DNA of 64,000 nucleotides from the NCBI GenBank assembly GCA_041392165.1, contig JAWKMN010000001.1, positions 744,001 to 808,000 on the forward strand. Reading direction: 5' to 3'. The notes under the pieces are model-generated. The model did not search any database, had not been told where the DNA came from, and worked only from the letters and a program-made list of their open reading frames with translations. Shown here piece after piece: positions 16,894 through 25,872 of the stretch; the stretch's first letter is position 1; each line of letters starts with the position of its first letter. Origin of the DNA: Arenibacter sp041392165. GTDB taxonomy: Bacteria; Bacteroidota; Bacteroidia; Flavobacteriales; Flavobacteriaceae. A program made the translations under genes and the position numbers.

Positions 16894-19296
16894 CTATTCC
16901 TCTTTGTCCGGGGTATTGAGCTCGTCCTTGGGGAGAATGTCTATTTGAGGCTCCTTCAGTACCTGTTTGTTGGCAATGCTTCTTTCCAACGATAGCAGTA
17001 GGGAGGGCAATAAAATAAGGTTGGCCAACATGGCGAACAATAAGGTGGCGGAAACCAATGCCCCCAAAGCTACCGTTCCTCCGAAACTTGATATTATGAA
17101 GACCGAAAAACCGAAGAAAAGTACTATGGAGGTGTAAAACATGCTTACCCCTGTCTCCCTTAAGGCGGCATAGACCGATTTTTTAATTCTCCAATGGTTG
17201 CTGGTCAGTTCCTGTCTGTATTTGGCCAAAAAGTGTATGGTGTCGTCCACCGAAATTCCAAAAGCTATACTAAATACCAAAATAGTGGAAGGTTTGATGG
17301 GTACCCCAACGAACCCCATGACCCCTGCCGTAATTACCAGTGGTAGTAAATTGGGAATCAATGAAATTATGATCATTCTGAAAGACCGGAACAGATAGGC
17401 CATAAAGAGTGCAATAAGGCCAATGGCCAATGCTAGGGACATAATAAGATTTTTTACCAAATATTTGGTCCCTTTTAAGAATAGGAGGGCACTTCCGGTA
17501 AGGCTAACCTTGTACCTGTCCGCAGGAAACATCTTGTCGATATTTTCTTTTAGTTTGGCCTCAATGGCTTCCATTCTGGATGTTTTTACATCTTTCATAT
17601 AGGTGGTTATCCGGGCCACCTGTCCGGTACTGTCTACAAAACTATTTAGTAGGTTGCCGTTGTCTGTAGATTTGCGGGCAACATCCATAATAAAAGTATT
17701 TTCTTGAGTGGTGGGAAGTTGGTAATATTTGGGGATGCCACTGTAAAAGGCCTGTTTGGAATATTTAACCAGGTCCACCACCGATACCGGTCTGGAAAGT
17801 TCGGGAATTTCGGTTATCACGGTACCCAGTTCGTCCATCTTTCTCAGAGTGGTAGGTTTTAGGACCCCCTTGGGCCTTTCGGTATCCACTACGATTTCTA
17901 CGGGCATTATACCGTCGAATTCCTGTTCAAAAAAGCGTATGTCCTTAAAGAATTCCGCTTTTTTTGGCATATCCTCTATAGGACTTCCGGATATGTCTAT
18001 CTGGTATATACCAATAATGCTGGCTACCAAAAGGGCAATGGATACTATGTATACCGTAATCCTTCTATCCCTTACGATCCTTTCCATCCAGCTTACAAAA
18101 GTTTCTATCCATCTGGTATTTAAGTGTTTCAAATGCTTGTGTTTTGGAAGGTGCATGAAACTATAGATAATAGGAATTATCAAAAGGGAAAGCACAAATA
18201 TTCCGATGATATTGATGGAGGCAACAATTCCGAATTCCTTGAGCAATTTGCTATCGGTAATAATAAAGGTAGCAAAACCTGATGCGGTAGTAACATTGGT
18301 CATTAAGGTGGCATTGCCAATTTTTGAAATGACACGTTGTAAGGACAAGGCCTGGTTTCCGTGCTTTTTTACTTCTTGTTGGTATTTATTGATCAGGAAG
18401 ATACAGTTGGGAATACCAATAACGATTATCAATGGCGGAATTAGCGCGGTAAGTACCGTAATTTCATATTGTAATAGGCCCAAGATACCAAAAGCCCACA
18501 TGACCCCTATGATTACTACGAACATGGAAATAATAGTGGCCCTAAAACTCCTAAAAAAGAAAAAGAAGATCAGGGAAGTGACCCCTAGCGCCGCAAGAAT
18601 AAACTTTCCAATTTCATCTATGATATTTTGGGAATTCATGGTCCTAATGTACGGCATGCCCGAAATATGCACATTTAGGCCGGTTTCCTTTTCAAAATTA
18701 TTGACCAAATTGGATAGGTCTTCCAATATAAAGTCTTTGCGGACAGAGGTATTGACAATGTCTTTGTCCAAATAAATAACGCTGCGTATGGTGTGCGTTT
18801 TTTTATTGTAGATGAGATTGTCATAAAAAGGAAGATCGTTAAAAAGGTGGGCTGTTAGGCTATCTACTTCCTTTTTGGTTTTTGGGGCTTGTTTAATAAA
18901 AGGCTGCATAACAAATTCTTGTTTTACAGTGTCTTTTACAAGTTCTTGTAAATTATCCGTAGACAATACAAAATCTACCTCAGGGAAAGCCCCCAGTTGT
19001 TTGCTGAGCTTGTTCCAACGGTTGAATTTTTTAGGGGTAAATAGGGCACTGTCCTTTACGGCCAAAACCACTACATTGCCTTCTTCCCCAAATTGTTTTA
19101 GAAAGGAAAGATATTCCAGGTTTACGGGGTGGTGATCGGGAAGGAGGTTGGCCTGTGAATTGGAAAATCTCATTTTGTCCCATTGCAGGGACATAAAAAT
19201 GGTCATAATGGTCAATAGGACTAGAATTATAATTCTGTTCCTAAGTATTATTCGTGCTACTTTTGCCCAAAATCCTCGCGTTAACTTTGCAACCAT
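16894..19296 (-). CDS. MMPL/RND-superfamily transporter (predicted exporter)
   Basis: 800 residues with the twofold RND layout: one N-terminal TM helix (ILRNRIIILVLLTIMTIFMSL), a large periplasmic domain, a five-helix bundle including GKFILAALGVTSLIFFFFFRSF and VLTALIPPLIIVIGIPNCIFLINKY, then the repeat with a second helix, periplasmic loop and bundle (AIGLIALFMAYLFRSF, ILVFSIAFGISVDDTIHFLAKY). The short HpnN/MMPL style without membrane-fusion or TolC partners suggests export of lipids or hydrophobic compounds in the inner membrane, energised by the proton gradient. ISVDDTIHF carries conserved acidic residues of this group. Substrate unknown. The C-terminus is acidic and cytosolic (LPKDELNTPDKEE). 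Confidence 0.88.
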   Translation of the reverse strand: MVAKLTRGFWAKVARIILRNRIIILVLLTIMTIFMSLQWDKMRFSNSQANLLPDHHPVNLEYLSFLKQFGEEGNVVVLAVKDSALFTPKKFNRWNKLSKQLGAFPEVDFVLSTDNLQELVKDTVKQEFVMQPFIKQAPKTKKEVDSLTAHLFNDLPFYDNLIYNKKTHTIRSVIYLDKDIVNTSVRKDFILEDLSNLVNNFEKETGLNVHISGMPYIRTMNSQNIIDEIGKFILAALGVTSLIFFFFFRSFRATIISMFVVIIGVMWAFGILGLLQYEITVLTALIPPLIIVIGIPNCIFLINKYQQEVKKHGNQALSLQRVISKIGNATLMTNVTTASGFATFIITDSKLLKEFGIVASINIIGIFVLSLLIIPIIYSFMHLPKHKHLKHLNTRWIETFVSWMERIVRDRRITVYIVSIALLVASIIGIYQIDISGSPIEDMPKKAEFFKDIRFFEQEFDGIMPVEIVVDTERPKGVLKPTTLRKMDELGTVITEIPELSRPVSVVDLVKYSKQAFYSGIPKYYQLPTTQENTFIMDVARKSTDNGNLLNSFVDSTGQVARITTYMKDVKTSRMEAIEAKLKENIDKMFPADRYKVSLTGSALLFLKGTKYLVKNLIMSLALAIGLIALFMAYLFRSFRMIIISLIPNLLPLVITAGVMGFVGVPIKPSTILVFSIAFGISVDDTIHFLAKYRQELTSNHWRIKKSVYAALRETGVSMFYTSIVLFFGFSVFIISSFGGTVALGALVSATLLFAMLANLILLPSLLLSLERSIANKQVLKEPQIDILPKDELNTPDKEE

Positions 19297-19671
19297 CTAG
19301 TGAAACGTCTTATTTCAGAATGCCGATTTGGTATATAAACCTTAAATAAATCAATGGACCGTTATGATTTATATAAGTCTTTCGGATTCTAAAATTATTC
19401 GAGCGCAAAGGTAGAGAATGATTGTTATTGTTCCTAGGATGCCGGGACTAAATAGTAGCGGGTGTGCCAACGAATTTAATGAACTATAAAAGTTGTTGCC
19501 ATAGGAATTGCAATTTTGGGGTTCGGATGATTGGGATTCCCCGGGGCCTGCCCTAGTTTTGGCTTTATAGACATCACGATCCCCAGTATGGGGTTGTGTC
19601 GTCTTGTATCTTAGTTCTTATGCCCCGTGCGCTACGTGTCGAGCTGGTTTATTGGGTTGAAGATTTGGAAA
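19297..19671. other. Non-coding region upstream of the transporter gene
   Basis: About 375 bases without a supported gene. It holds a TACCTTTG -7-like box on the minus strand at 19406-19413, about 110 bases before the transporter ATG. The remainder shows no repeat or RNA gene that I recognise. The frr terminator follows at 19672. Confidence 0.5.
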
Positions 19672-19707
19672 AATAAAGGGAGCGGCCCAAAGGCCGCTCC
19701 CTTTATT
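19672..19707 (-). terminator. Intrinsic terminator of pyrH-frr
   Basis: A perfect 16-bp inverted repeat (AATAAAGGGAGCGGCC / GGCCGCTCCCTTTATT) with a 4-base loop, 19 bases behind the frr stop; on the minus strand it is followed by a T-rich tract. Confidence 0.88.
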
Positions 19708-19725
19708 CAAGAACTATTAGAAGGA

Positions 19726-20280
19726 TTATACCTTCATGATTTCCGCCTCCTTGGCTTCCAAAAAGACATCGATCTTTTTTATATACTTATCGGTAAGTGC
19801 CTGTACATCGGTCTCTGCGTTCTTTTGTAGATCTTCGGACACTTCCAGGCCCCTGATTTCTTTGTTGGCTTCCTGACGGGCATTGCGGACACCGATCTTG
19901 GCATCTTCCGCTTCTGCCTTTGCTTGTTTTACCAAGTCCCTTCTTCTTTCCTCGGTTAGGGGAGGTACGTTGATAATTACGAAATCGCCATTGTTCATAG
20001 GATTAAATCCAAGATTGGCATTCATGATGGCCTTTTCTATTTCATGTAGCATGTTTTTTTCCCAGGGCTGAACGGACAAGGTTCTTGCGTCTGGGGTATT
20101 CACATTGGCAACTTGGGACAAAGGGGTGGGGGAGCCGTAATATTCCACCATTACACTGGATAGCATTACCGGACTAGCTTTTCCTGCCCTAATTTTTAAG
20201 AACATTTTTTCAAGGTGCGCTATAGTATTGTCCATCCCTTCCTTGGTGGCATCCAGTATAAATTTAATTTCTTCGTTCAT
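19726..20280 (-). CDS. frr: Ribosome recycling factor
   Basis: 184 residues, the family length. With EF-G it splits post-termination 70S ribosomes. Diagnostic segments: MDNTIAHLEKMFLKIRAGKASP near the N-terminus, VMVEYYGSPTPLSQVANVNTPDART, and PPLTEERRRDLVKQAKAEAEDAKIGVRNAR in the long helical domain. It lies 40 bases behind pyrH on the same strand, the standard pyrH-frr pair, and is followed by a strong terminator. No anomalies. Confidence 0.97.
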   Translation of the reverse strand: MNEEIKFILDATKEGMDNTIAHLEKMFLKIRAGKASPVMLSSVMVEYYGSPTPLSQVANVNTPDARTLSVQPWEKNMLHEIEKAIMNANLGFNPMNNGDFVIINVPPLTEERRRDLVKQAKAEAEDAKIGVRNARQEANKEIRGLEVSEDLQKNAETDVQALTDKYIKKIDVFLEAKEAEIMKV

Positions 20281-20320
20281 ATGTTGTTTTTTATTTGATT
20301 TAACACAAATAGTGCCAAAA

Positions 20321-21028
20321 CTATAGATTTACGACCGTGCCAATATTTTCTCCGGAAACCAACTTTATTAGGTTGCCTTTTTTGTTCATATCAAAAACAA
20401 CGATCGGCAATTCGTTTTCTTGGCTTAGGGTAAAAGCTGTGGTATCCATAACTTTAAGTCCCTTTGTCAATACGTCTTTAAAGGTTATCGTGTCAAATTT
20501 GGTGGCTGTTTTGTCTTTCTCTGGATCGGAGGTGTAGATACCGTCTACCCGGGTTCCTTTTAAAATTACATCGGCTTCGATTTCTATGGCCCTTAATACG
20601 GCAGCGGAATCGGTAGTGAAATACGGATTTCCGGTACCGCCACCAAAAATAACTACCCTGCCTTTTTCTAAATGTCTCATGGCACGCCTTCTAATAAAAG
20701 GTTCGGCTACCTCGTTTATTTTTATGGCGGATTGTAACCTGGTCTGTACTCCCTGTAATTCCAAGGCACTTTGAAGGGCCAATCCATTTATCACCGTAGC
20801 CAGCATCCCCATATGGTCGGCTTGCACCCTGTCCATTCCATTACTGGCTCCTGCCAATCCCCTGAAAATATTGCCACCACCTATTACAATTGCAACTTCT
20901 ATACCTTTATCTACAACTTCTTTGATTTCCTCGGCATATTCAGATAAGCGCTGTGCATCTATGCCGTATTGCTTAGTGCCCATAAGGGCTTCCCCGCTCA
21001 GTTTTAAAAGTATTCTTTTGTATTGCAT
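20321..21028 (-). CDS. pyrH: Uridylate kinase (UMP kinase)
   Basis: 235 residues of the amino-acid-kinase family, phosphorylating UMP to UDP in pyrimidine synthesis. KRILLKLSGEALMG at the N-terminus (ATP-binding Lys), IVIGGGNIFRG (Gly-rich loop), DHMGMLATVINGLAL (UMP contact), RVVIFGGGTGNPYFTTDSAA and KGTRVDGIYTSDPEK are all in place. First gene of the pyrH-frr pair. Two TATTTTTG boxes on the minus strand at 21052-21059 and 21062-21069 are possible -7 elements 24 to 34 bases upstream of the ATG. Confidence 0.97.
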   Translation of the reverse strand: MQYKRILLKLSGEALMGTKQYGIDAQRLSEYAEEIKEVVDKGIEVAIVIGGGNIFRGLAGASNGMDRVQADHMGMLATVINGLALQSALELQGVQTRLQSAIKINEVAEPFIRRRAMRHLEKGRVVIFGGGTGNPYFTTDSAAVLRAIEIEADVILKGTRVDGIYTSDPEKDKTATKFDTITFKDVLTKGLKVMDTTAFTLSQENELPIVVFDMNKKGNLIKLVSGENIGTVVNL

Positions 21029-21051
21029 CCCGATGTTGATTAAATTTCATG

Positions 21052-21069
21052 CAAAAATAATCAAAAATA
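21052..21069 (-). promoter_or_regulatory. Putative pyrH promoter -7 boxes
   Basis: Two overlapping-spacing minus-strand TATTTTTG boxes (21052-21059, 21062-21069) fitting TAnnTTTG. AT-rich context makes chance matches possible; no -33 TTG was identified. Confidence 0.35.
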
Positions 21070-21269
21070 TTTATGGAGGCACTTGGTACGGACGATTCAT
21101 CTATCCTTAATTATTTCCTAATACCTATGGAGAGCTAGATTTATTTTTATAATCTTGCGTCCGTTATCATAGTTCTATCCAATTATGGAGGTAAAATGCT
21201 TTTTACCGATATATGTTTACTTTTTGGGACTTTGGTATTTTGGGGAAACACACATTAAATCAACAAAAA

Positions 21270-23162
21270 ATGACAAATACAGTAGGGATGATCAAAAAAT
21301 TAAGGGTTATGGGAGTGGTACTTTTGGTGCTCCAAGGGTGTGGTACCACTAAGAACTTGGTATCGGCCGAGGAGGCTTCCATAATTGCAAAAATCGATTT
21401 GATCAATGTTGTGGAAGATAAAGTAAATGTGGTTTTGGACCCTGCTACTTTTACAACCGATACGATTTCTTTTTTTATTCCCAAAACGGTACCGGGTACC
21501 TATAGCGACGATAATTATGGAAAATACATAGAGCAATTCAAGGCCTTGGATTACGAGGGAAGGGAATTAAAAGTGGATAAGCTGGATGAGAATACTTGGA
21601 GGATTGTCAATGCCAAGGATTTGGATAAAGTTGATTATTGGGTGAACGATACCTATGATACCGAGAATGAGGTTAGTGAGCCTGTCTTTTCGCCCTCGGG
21701 GACCAATATTCTTAAGGGGAAGAATTTTATGTTAAATCTCCATGGCTTTGTGGGGTATTTTGATGGACTTCAGGAAATTCCATATTCTCTGGAAATCTCT
21801 GCGCCGGACGGATTGGAGCCGGTAACTTCCCTGTTTAAGAGAATACAGGATGTAAATAGGCCGGAGACAGACGTTTTTGTGGCCAATCGTTACTTTGAGG
21901 TGATAGATAACCCTATCATGTACTCCAGCCCTAGTATAGAAACATTTCAGGTAAACGATATAGAGGTAACCCTGAGTGTCTATTCTCCCAACGGTCATTT
22001 TACTGCCGCTGCCCTAAAGGCCGGAATGGAGAAAATGATGCGGGGTCAAAAGGCTTTTTTGGGAGATATCAATAGTACCAAGCACTATACCATTATCCTT
22101 TATCTTTCCAATATGGAGGATAATGACGCTACAGGTTTTGGAGCATTGGAACACCATACTTCTACCGTGGTGGTAATGCCTGAACAAATATCGAAAGAGC
22201 GATTGGAAGAAGCCATTTTTGATACGGTAGCCCATGAGTTTTTTCATATTGTTACGCCCCTGACGATCCATTCCAATGAAATACAGTACTTTGATTTTAA
22301 TCACCCTAAAATGTCCATGCACTTATGGATGTATGAAGGGACTACCGAATATTTTGCAAATCTTTTCCAGATTCAACAAGGATTGATTGGCGAGGAGGAT
22401 TTTTATCAAAGGCTTATGGAGAAGGTAGAGAGATCCAGGACCTATGATGATAGTATGTCCTTTACCGTGATGAGCAAAAATATATTGGAGGAGCCTTACA
22501 AGGAGAATTATATCAACGTTTATGAAAAAGGAGCACTGATAAATATGGCTTTGGATATTAATCTTAGGGAATTGAGTGGAGGGGAAAAAGGTGTTTTGTG
22601 GTTGATGAAGGAGCTTTCCAAAAAATATGGGAATTCCAAACCATTTGAGGATGGTGAACTGATCGATGAAATTGTGGCTATGACGTATCCGGAAATAAGG
22701 GGATTTTTTGATGCCCATGTTATTGGGGGTACGCCAATAGACTATGATGTCTACTGGAAAAAAGTGGGCCTTGTGGCAACCGGGCAGGAGCGGTCTACCG
22801 ATTATTTTTTTGATGGGGAGATACCCTACATAGATGTGGATCCTGCCAATGACAATGCCATTTTTGTAAGGGAAGGAATACCGTTGAACAGCTTTTTCAA
22901 TAGTTTGGGGGCCCAGGGAGGGGATATCATTAAAAGTGTTGATGGTAAATTGACCAATCTCGTAAATATTCGATTACTCATAGGGCAGAGTTTAAATTGG
23001 GATCCGGATAAGGAAATTGTTATGGTGGTACAGAGAGGGGATAAAGAAATTACCTTGACCGGAAAAGTTGGGGTCCCTACCATGGATGTAGTTAATTTGG
23101 TTCCTGTGGAAGGGGCCTCGGACAAGCAGCTTAGGTTGAGGGAAGCCTGGTTGAAGGGCTGA
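21270..23162 (+). CDS. M61 family (glycyl aminopeptidase-like) metallopeptidase, lipoprotein
   Basis: About 630 residues. The start at 21270 (MTNTVGMIKKLRVM) leads into VVLLVLQGCGTTK, a lipobox with Cys, so the protein is probably membrane-anchored outside the cytosol; the ATG at 21288 is an alternative start. A beta-rich N-terminal domain is followed by the catalytic domain with the zinc motif VAHEFFHIVTPL (HExxH) and the downstream Glu in MYEGTTEYFANLFQ, the M61 signature. The C-terminal ~100 residues (INSFFNSLGAQGGDIIKSVDGK-like region) form a PDZ domain. Likely peptide clean-up in the periplasm. It stands alone, closed by a bidirectional terminator shared with tsf. Confidence 0.9.
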   Translation: MTNTVGMIKKLRVMGVVLLVLQGCGTTKNLVSAEEASIIAKIDLINVVEDKVNVVLDPATFTTDTISFFIPKTVPGTYSDDNYGKYIEQFKALDYEGRELKVDKLDENTWRIVNAKDLDKVDYWVNDTYDTENEVSEPVFSPSGTNILKGKNFMLNLHGFVGYFDGLQEIPYSLEISAPDGLEPVTSLFKRIQDVNRPETDVFVANRYFEVIDNPIMYSSPSIETFQVNDIEVTLSVYSPNGHFTAAALKAGMEKMMRGQKAFLGDINSTKHYTIILYLSNMEDNDATGFGALEHHTSTVVVMPEQISKERLEEAIFDTVAHEFFHIVTPLTIHSNEIQYFDFNHPKMSMHLWMYEGTTEYFANLFQIQQGLIGEEDFYQRLMEKVERSRTYDDSMSFTVMSKNILEEPYKENYINVYEKGALINMALDINLRELSGGEKGVLWLMKELSKKYGNSKPFEDGELIDEIVAMTYPEIRGFFDAHVIGGTPIDYDVYWKKVGLVATGQERSTDYFFDGEIPYIDVDPANDNAIFVREGIPLNSFFNSLGAQGGDIIKSVDGKLTNLVNIRLLIGQSLNWDPDKEIVMVVQRGDKEITLTGKVGVPTMDVVNLVPVEGASDKQLRLREAWLKG

Positions 23163-23185
23163 TTTATAATTTGATTTTAACGCAT

Positions 23186-23221
23186 AAAAAAACGCCTTTA
23201 CAATTGTAAAGGCGTTTTTTT
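23186..23221. terminator. Bidirectional terminator between the M61 peptidase gene and tsf
   Basis: Perfect 18-bp inverted repeat, A7-CGCCTTTACAA and its complement, with T-runs on both strands, between convergent genes. Confidence 0.9.
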
Positions 23222-23239
23222 AGGTTAGGTATTTAAGGA

Positions 23240-24064
23240 TTATCCTAAAGCTACCCTTTTAAATCCTGTTACTTCCAGTTTGGAATCAACGGACTTTACA
23301 TATTGGGCTACACTTAGTTTGCTGTCCTTAATAAAATCTTGGTTTACCAAAGTATTGTCCTTGAAGAAACGGTTCAATTTACCTTTGGCAATGTTATCCA
23401 ACATGGCTTCCGGTTTTCCTTCCTGGCGTAATTGATCTTTGGCGATTTCGATTTCTTTGTCAATAATCGATTGGTCTACCCCTTCTTCGTTCAGGGCTAC
23501 CGGGTTCATAGCGGCCGCCTGCATGGCCACATCCTTGGCAGCAATATCTGCTCCTTCAACCGCAGCGGAAAGTCCTACCAAAGTAGCTATTTTGTTTCCG
23601 GCATGAATGTACGAACCAACAAATGGAGCGGTAAGTTTGCTGAACCCGCCTATTTCAATTTTCTCGCCAATAACACCGGTTTGTTCAGTAAGTTTATCCT
23701 GTACGCTAATTCCTTTGTAATCGGCATTCAAGAATGCTTCTTTAGTGTCAAAATTTAGGGCCAGGTCTGCCAAATCGTTGGCCAAGGCAACAAAAGAGTC
23801 GTTCTTTGCAACGAAATCGGTTTCACAGTTCAATGAAATGATGACGCCGGTTGTGTTGTCTGCATTTACTTTCGCAATAGCTGCTCCTTCCGAAGAATCA
23901 CGGTCCGCTCTTTTGGCGGCAACTTTTTGTCCTTTTTTACGCAAGATTTCAATTGCCAGATCAAAATCCCCTTCTGCTTCCACCAATGCATTTTTGCAAT
24001 CCATCATGCCGGCACCGGTTGTTTGTCTTAGTTTGTTTACCTCAGCGGCGGTAATTTTAGCCAT
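23240..24064 (-). CDS. tsf: Elongation factor Ts
   Basis: 274 residues. Guanine-nucleotide exchange factor for EF-Tu. N-terminal UBA-like domain (AAEVNKLRQTTGAGMMDCKNALVEAEGDF), then the conserved RDSSEGAAIAKV and NCETDFVAKNDSFVAL (the TDFVxR/K motif that contacts EF-Tu), followed by the dimerisation part. Located behind rpsB, the usual rpsB-tsf pair, with a 100-base gap. No anomalies. Confidence 0.97.
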   Translation of the reverse strand: MAKITAAEVNKLRQTTGAGMMDCKNALVEAEGDFDLAIEILRKKGQKVAAKRADRDSSEGAAIAKVNADNTTGVIISLNCETDFVAKNDSFVALANDLADLALNFDTKEAFLNADYKGISVQDKLTEQTGVIGEKIEIGGFSKLTAPFVGSYIHAGNKIATLVGLSAAVEGADIAAKDVAMQAAAMNPVALNEEGVDQSIIDKEIEIAKDQLRQEGKPEAMLDNIAKGKLNRFFKDNTLVNQDFIKDSKLSVAQYVKSVDSKLEVTGFKRVALG

Positions 24065-24164
24065 TTTATTCTGTTTTAATTTTCACCTAAAAATAAGATT
24101 GCAATATGGTCCTAATTTCAGGTTAATGTTAAATTTATATTCTGTTTTAAGTAAAAAGGGGGGA

Positions 24165-25211
24165 TTACTCTATTCCTCCCTTAACGTTATCCTGCCATTC
24201 CTGCAATTCATCCCAATTGCCATCGGCGGCCATTTGCGCCTGCTTGGGCCATGATGCTGGATTTTTGGAAGCGTATTTTGGGCCGGACTCGGCTAAGATG
24301 TCCTTAAGGTCATCTTCTGATTTGTCCGCAAGGTCGGCATAAGTGTTGATGCCCGCTTCTTGGAAAATTTCAGCAATCTTTGGTCCAATACCTTCTATTT
24401 TGGTAAGGTCGTCTCCAGTGGAACCAGTTTTTTCAGTATCTTTTTCTTTTGGGGCTACCTTGGCTTTTTTTTCTTTCGGCTTTGTTTCTTCCCCGCCTTC
24501 CTTCTCAGTTTGCTTTTCGGATTTGCGTTCAGTCAATCCTTCGGCAATAGCGGCAGTGACAGATGCCATAATAGCTTCGATAGATTTGGAGGCGTCATCA
24601 TTGGACGGTACTATAAAATCGATTGGACGTGGATCGGAATTGGTATCTACCATGGCAAAAATTGGAATGTTCAATTTTTGTGCCTCCTTTACAGCGATGT
24701 GCTCGCGCATGGTGTCAACAATGAACAATGCTGCCGGTAGACGTGTCATTTCAGAAATGGAACCTAGGTTCTTTTCCTACTTAGAGCGCAGACGATCAAC
24801 TTGTAAACGCTCTTTTTTGGAAAGTGTATTAAAGGTGCCGTCTTTCTTCATTCTATCAATGGAAGCCATTTTTTTGACGGCTTTACGAATAGTAACGAAA
24901 TTGGTCAACATACCACCTGGCCATCTTTCAGTGATGTAGGGCATGTTTACATTGCTTGCTTTTTCGGCCACAATGTCCTTTGCTTGTTTTTTGGTAGCTA
25001 CGAAAAGTATTTTTCTGCCTGAAGCTGCAATTTTTTTAAGAGCCTCGTTGGCCTCTTCCAATTTTGCAACTGTTTTATAAAGATTGATAACGTGAATACC
25101 GTTACGCTCCATGTAGATATAGGGAGCCATGTTCGGATTCCATTTTCTGGTAAGGTGGCCAAAATGCACACCTGCCTCTAAAAGGTCTTTTACTTCAACT
25201 TTGTTTGCCAT
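24165..25211 (-). CDS. rpsB: 30S ribosomal protein S2 with a C-terminal helix-hairpin-helix tail; in-frame TAG at 24777-24779
   Basis: Small-subunit ribosomal protein S2. The N-terminal 144 residues (VKDLLEAGVHFGHLTRKWNP ... RWPGGMLTNF) and the following part (RLPAALFIVDTMREHIAV, FAMVDTNSDPRPIDFIVPSNDDA) are in the same frame, but codon 145 is TAG where a Leu (TTG) is expected (K-L-E-K-N-L-G-S). A single base change explains it; S2 is essential, so an error in this sequence is the likeliest cause. Beyond the S2 fold the protein has an acidic/Lys-rich linker and a helix-hairpin-helix tail (LTKIEGIGPKIAEIFQEAGI and a W-P-K-Q-A-Q-M ending), giving about 348 residues, longer than E. coli S2 (241). 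Such tails are known on S2 of flavobacteria. The leader upstream is strongly structured. Confidence 0.93.
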
Positions 25212-25245
25212 TTTTGTTTTTTAGTTTACGTTCCTTTGAATTAGC

Positions 25246-25360
25246 AATATTAAAGTGGTACCTTCAGGTAGCCTTTAATATTTAGATGCTAAACTAATTT
25301 ATCCAGAATTGAAATACATTTAGTTTTCTCTCAAGGAAGAACGCCATGTTAATTCTGGAT
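25246..25360 (-). promoter_or_regulatory. Structured leader upstream of rpsB
   Basis: Two perfect 10-bp inverted repeats lie in the rpsI-rpsB gap: AATATTAAAG/CTTTAATATT (25246-25255 with 25273-25282, with an inner TACC-ttca-GGTA stem) and ATCCAGAATT/AATTCTGGAT (25301-25310 with 25351-25360). Position 35-150 bases before the rpsB ATG suggests a ribosomal-protein leader RNA. I cannot assign it to a known family. Confidence 0.55.
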
Positions 25361-25428
25361 GATTACTTACCCTATGACAAGGGTTTTCAATGAACAATTA
25401 AAAAATTATACCGAATCTGTCAATTTTT

Positions 25429-25447
25429 TTCCGATATACATCGGGAA
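25429..25447. repeat. Imperfect palindrome of the CCCGAT...ATCGGG type
   Basis: TTCCGATATACATCGGGAA, an almost symmetrical 19-base element between rpsI and rpsB. It resembles the perfect palindrome at 31393-31410. Confidence 0.5.
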
Positions 25448-25485
25448 CATTGCCGTATTTCAGTAGTTGATATGTTAATACAGTA

Positions 25486-25872
25486 TTAACGTTTGGAGAA
25501 CTGGAATTTCTTACGGGCCTTTTTCTGACCAAATTTCTTACGCTCAACCATTCTTGGGTCCCTAGTTAAAAGACCTTCCGGTTTAAGGACCGATCTGTTC
25601 TCAGCATCCAATTCGCACAAGGCTCTGGACAGTGCCAAACGAACGGCTTCTGCCTGACCGGTAATACCACCACCATAAACATTGACTTTTACATCGAAGT
25701 TTTCTTCATTGTTGGTCAGGGTAAATGGTTGCTTTACTTTGTACTGCAATGTTGCTGTAGGAAAATAGTTGCTCAAGTCCCTTTTGTTAATAGTAATGTT
25801 ACCATTTCCTTCAGTAACATAAACTCTGGCAACCGCAGTTTTTCTTCTACCAATTTTATGAATCATTTCCAT
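25486..25872 (-). CDS. rpsI: 30S ribosomal protein S9
   Basis: 128 residues with the typical ends: IHKIGRRKTAVARVYV at the N-terminus and the basic tail RKKFGQKKARKKFQFSKR that reaches the P-site tRNA. The block YGGGITGQAEAVRLALSRAL is the family signature. Its ATG overlaps the rplM stop (TAATG at 25870-25874), so the two are translationally coupled, as in most bacteria. A small perfect palindrome (25474-25490) spans the stop codon. No anomalies. Confidence 0.97.
   Translation of the reverse strand: MEMIHKIGRRKTAVARVYVTEGNGNITINKRDLSNYFPTATLQYKVKQPFTLTNNEENFDVKVNVYGGGITGQAEAVRLALSRALCELDAENRSVLKPEGLLTRDPRMVERKKFGQKKARKKFQFSKR

Noticed and set aside
24777..24779. UAG recoded as an amino acid
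   Set aside because: Other genes in the window end at TAG at the expected family length, so TAG acts as stop here.
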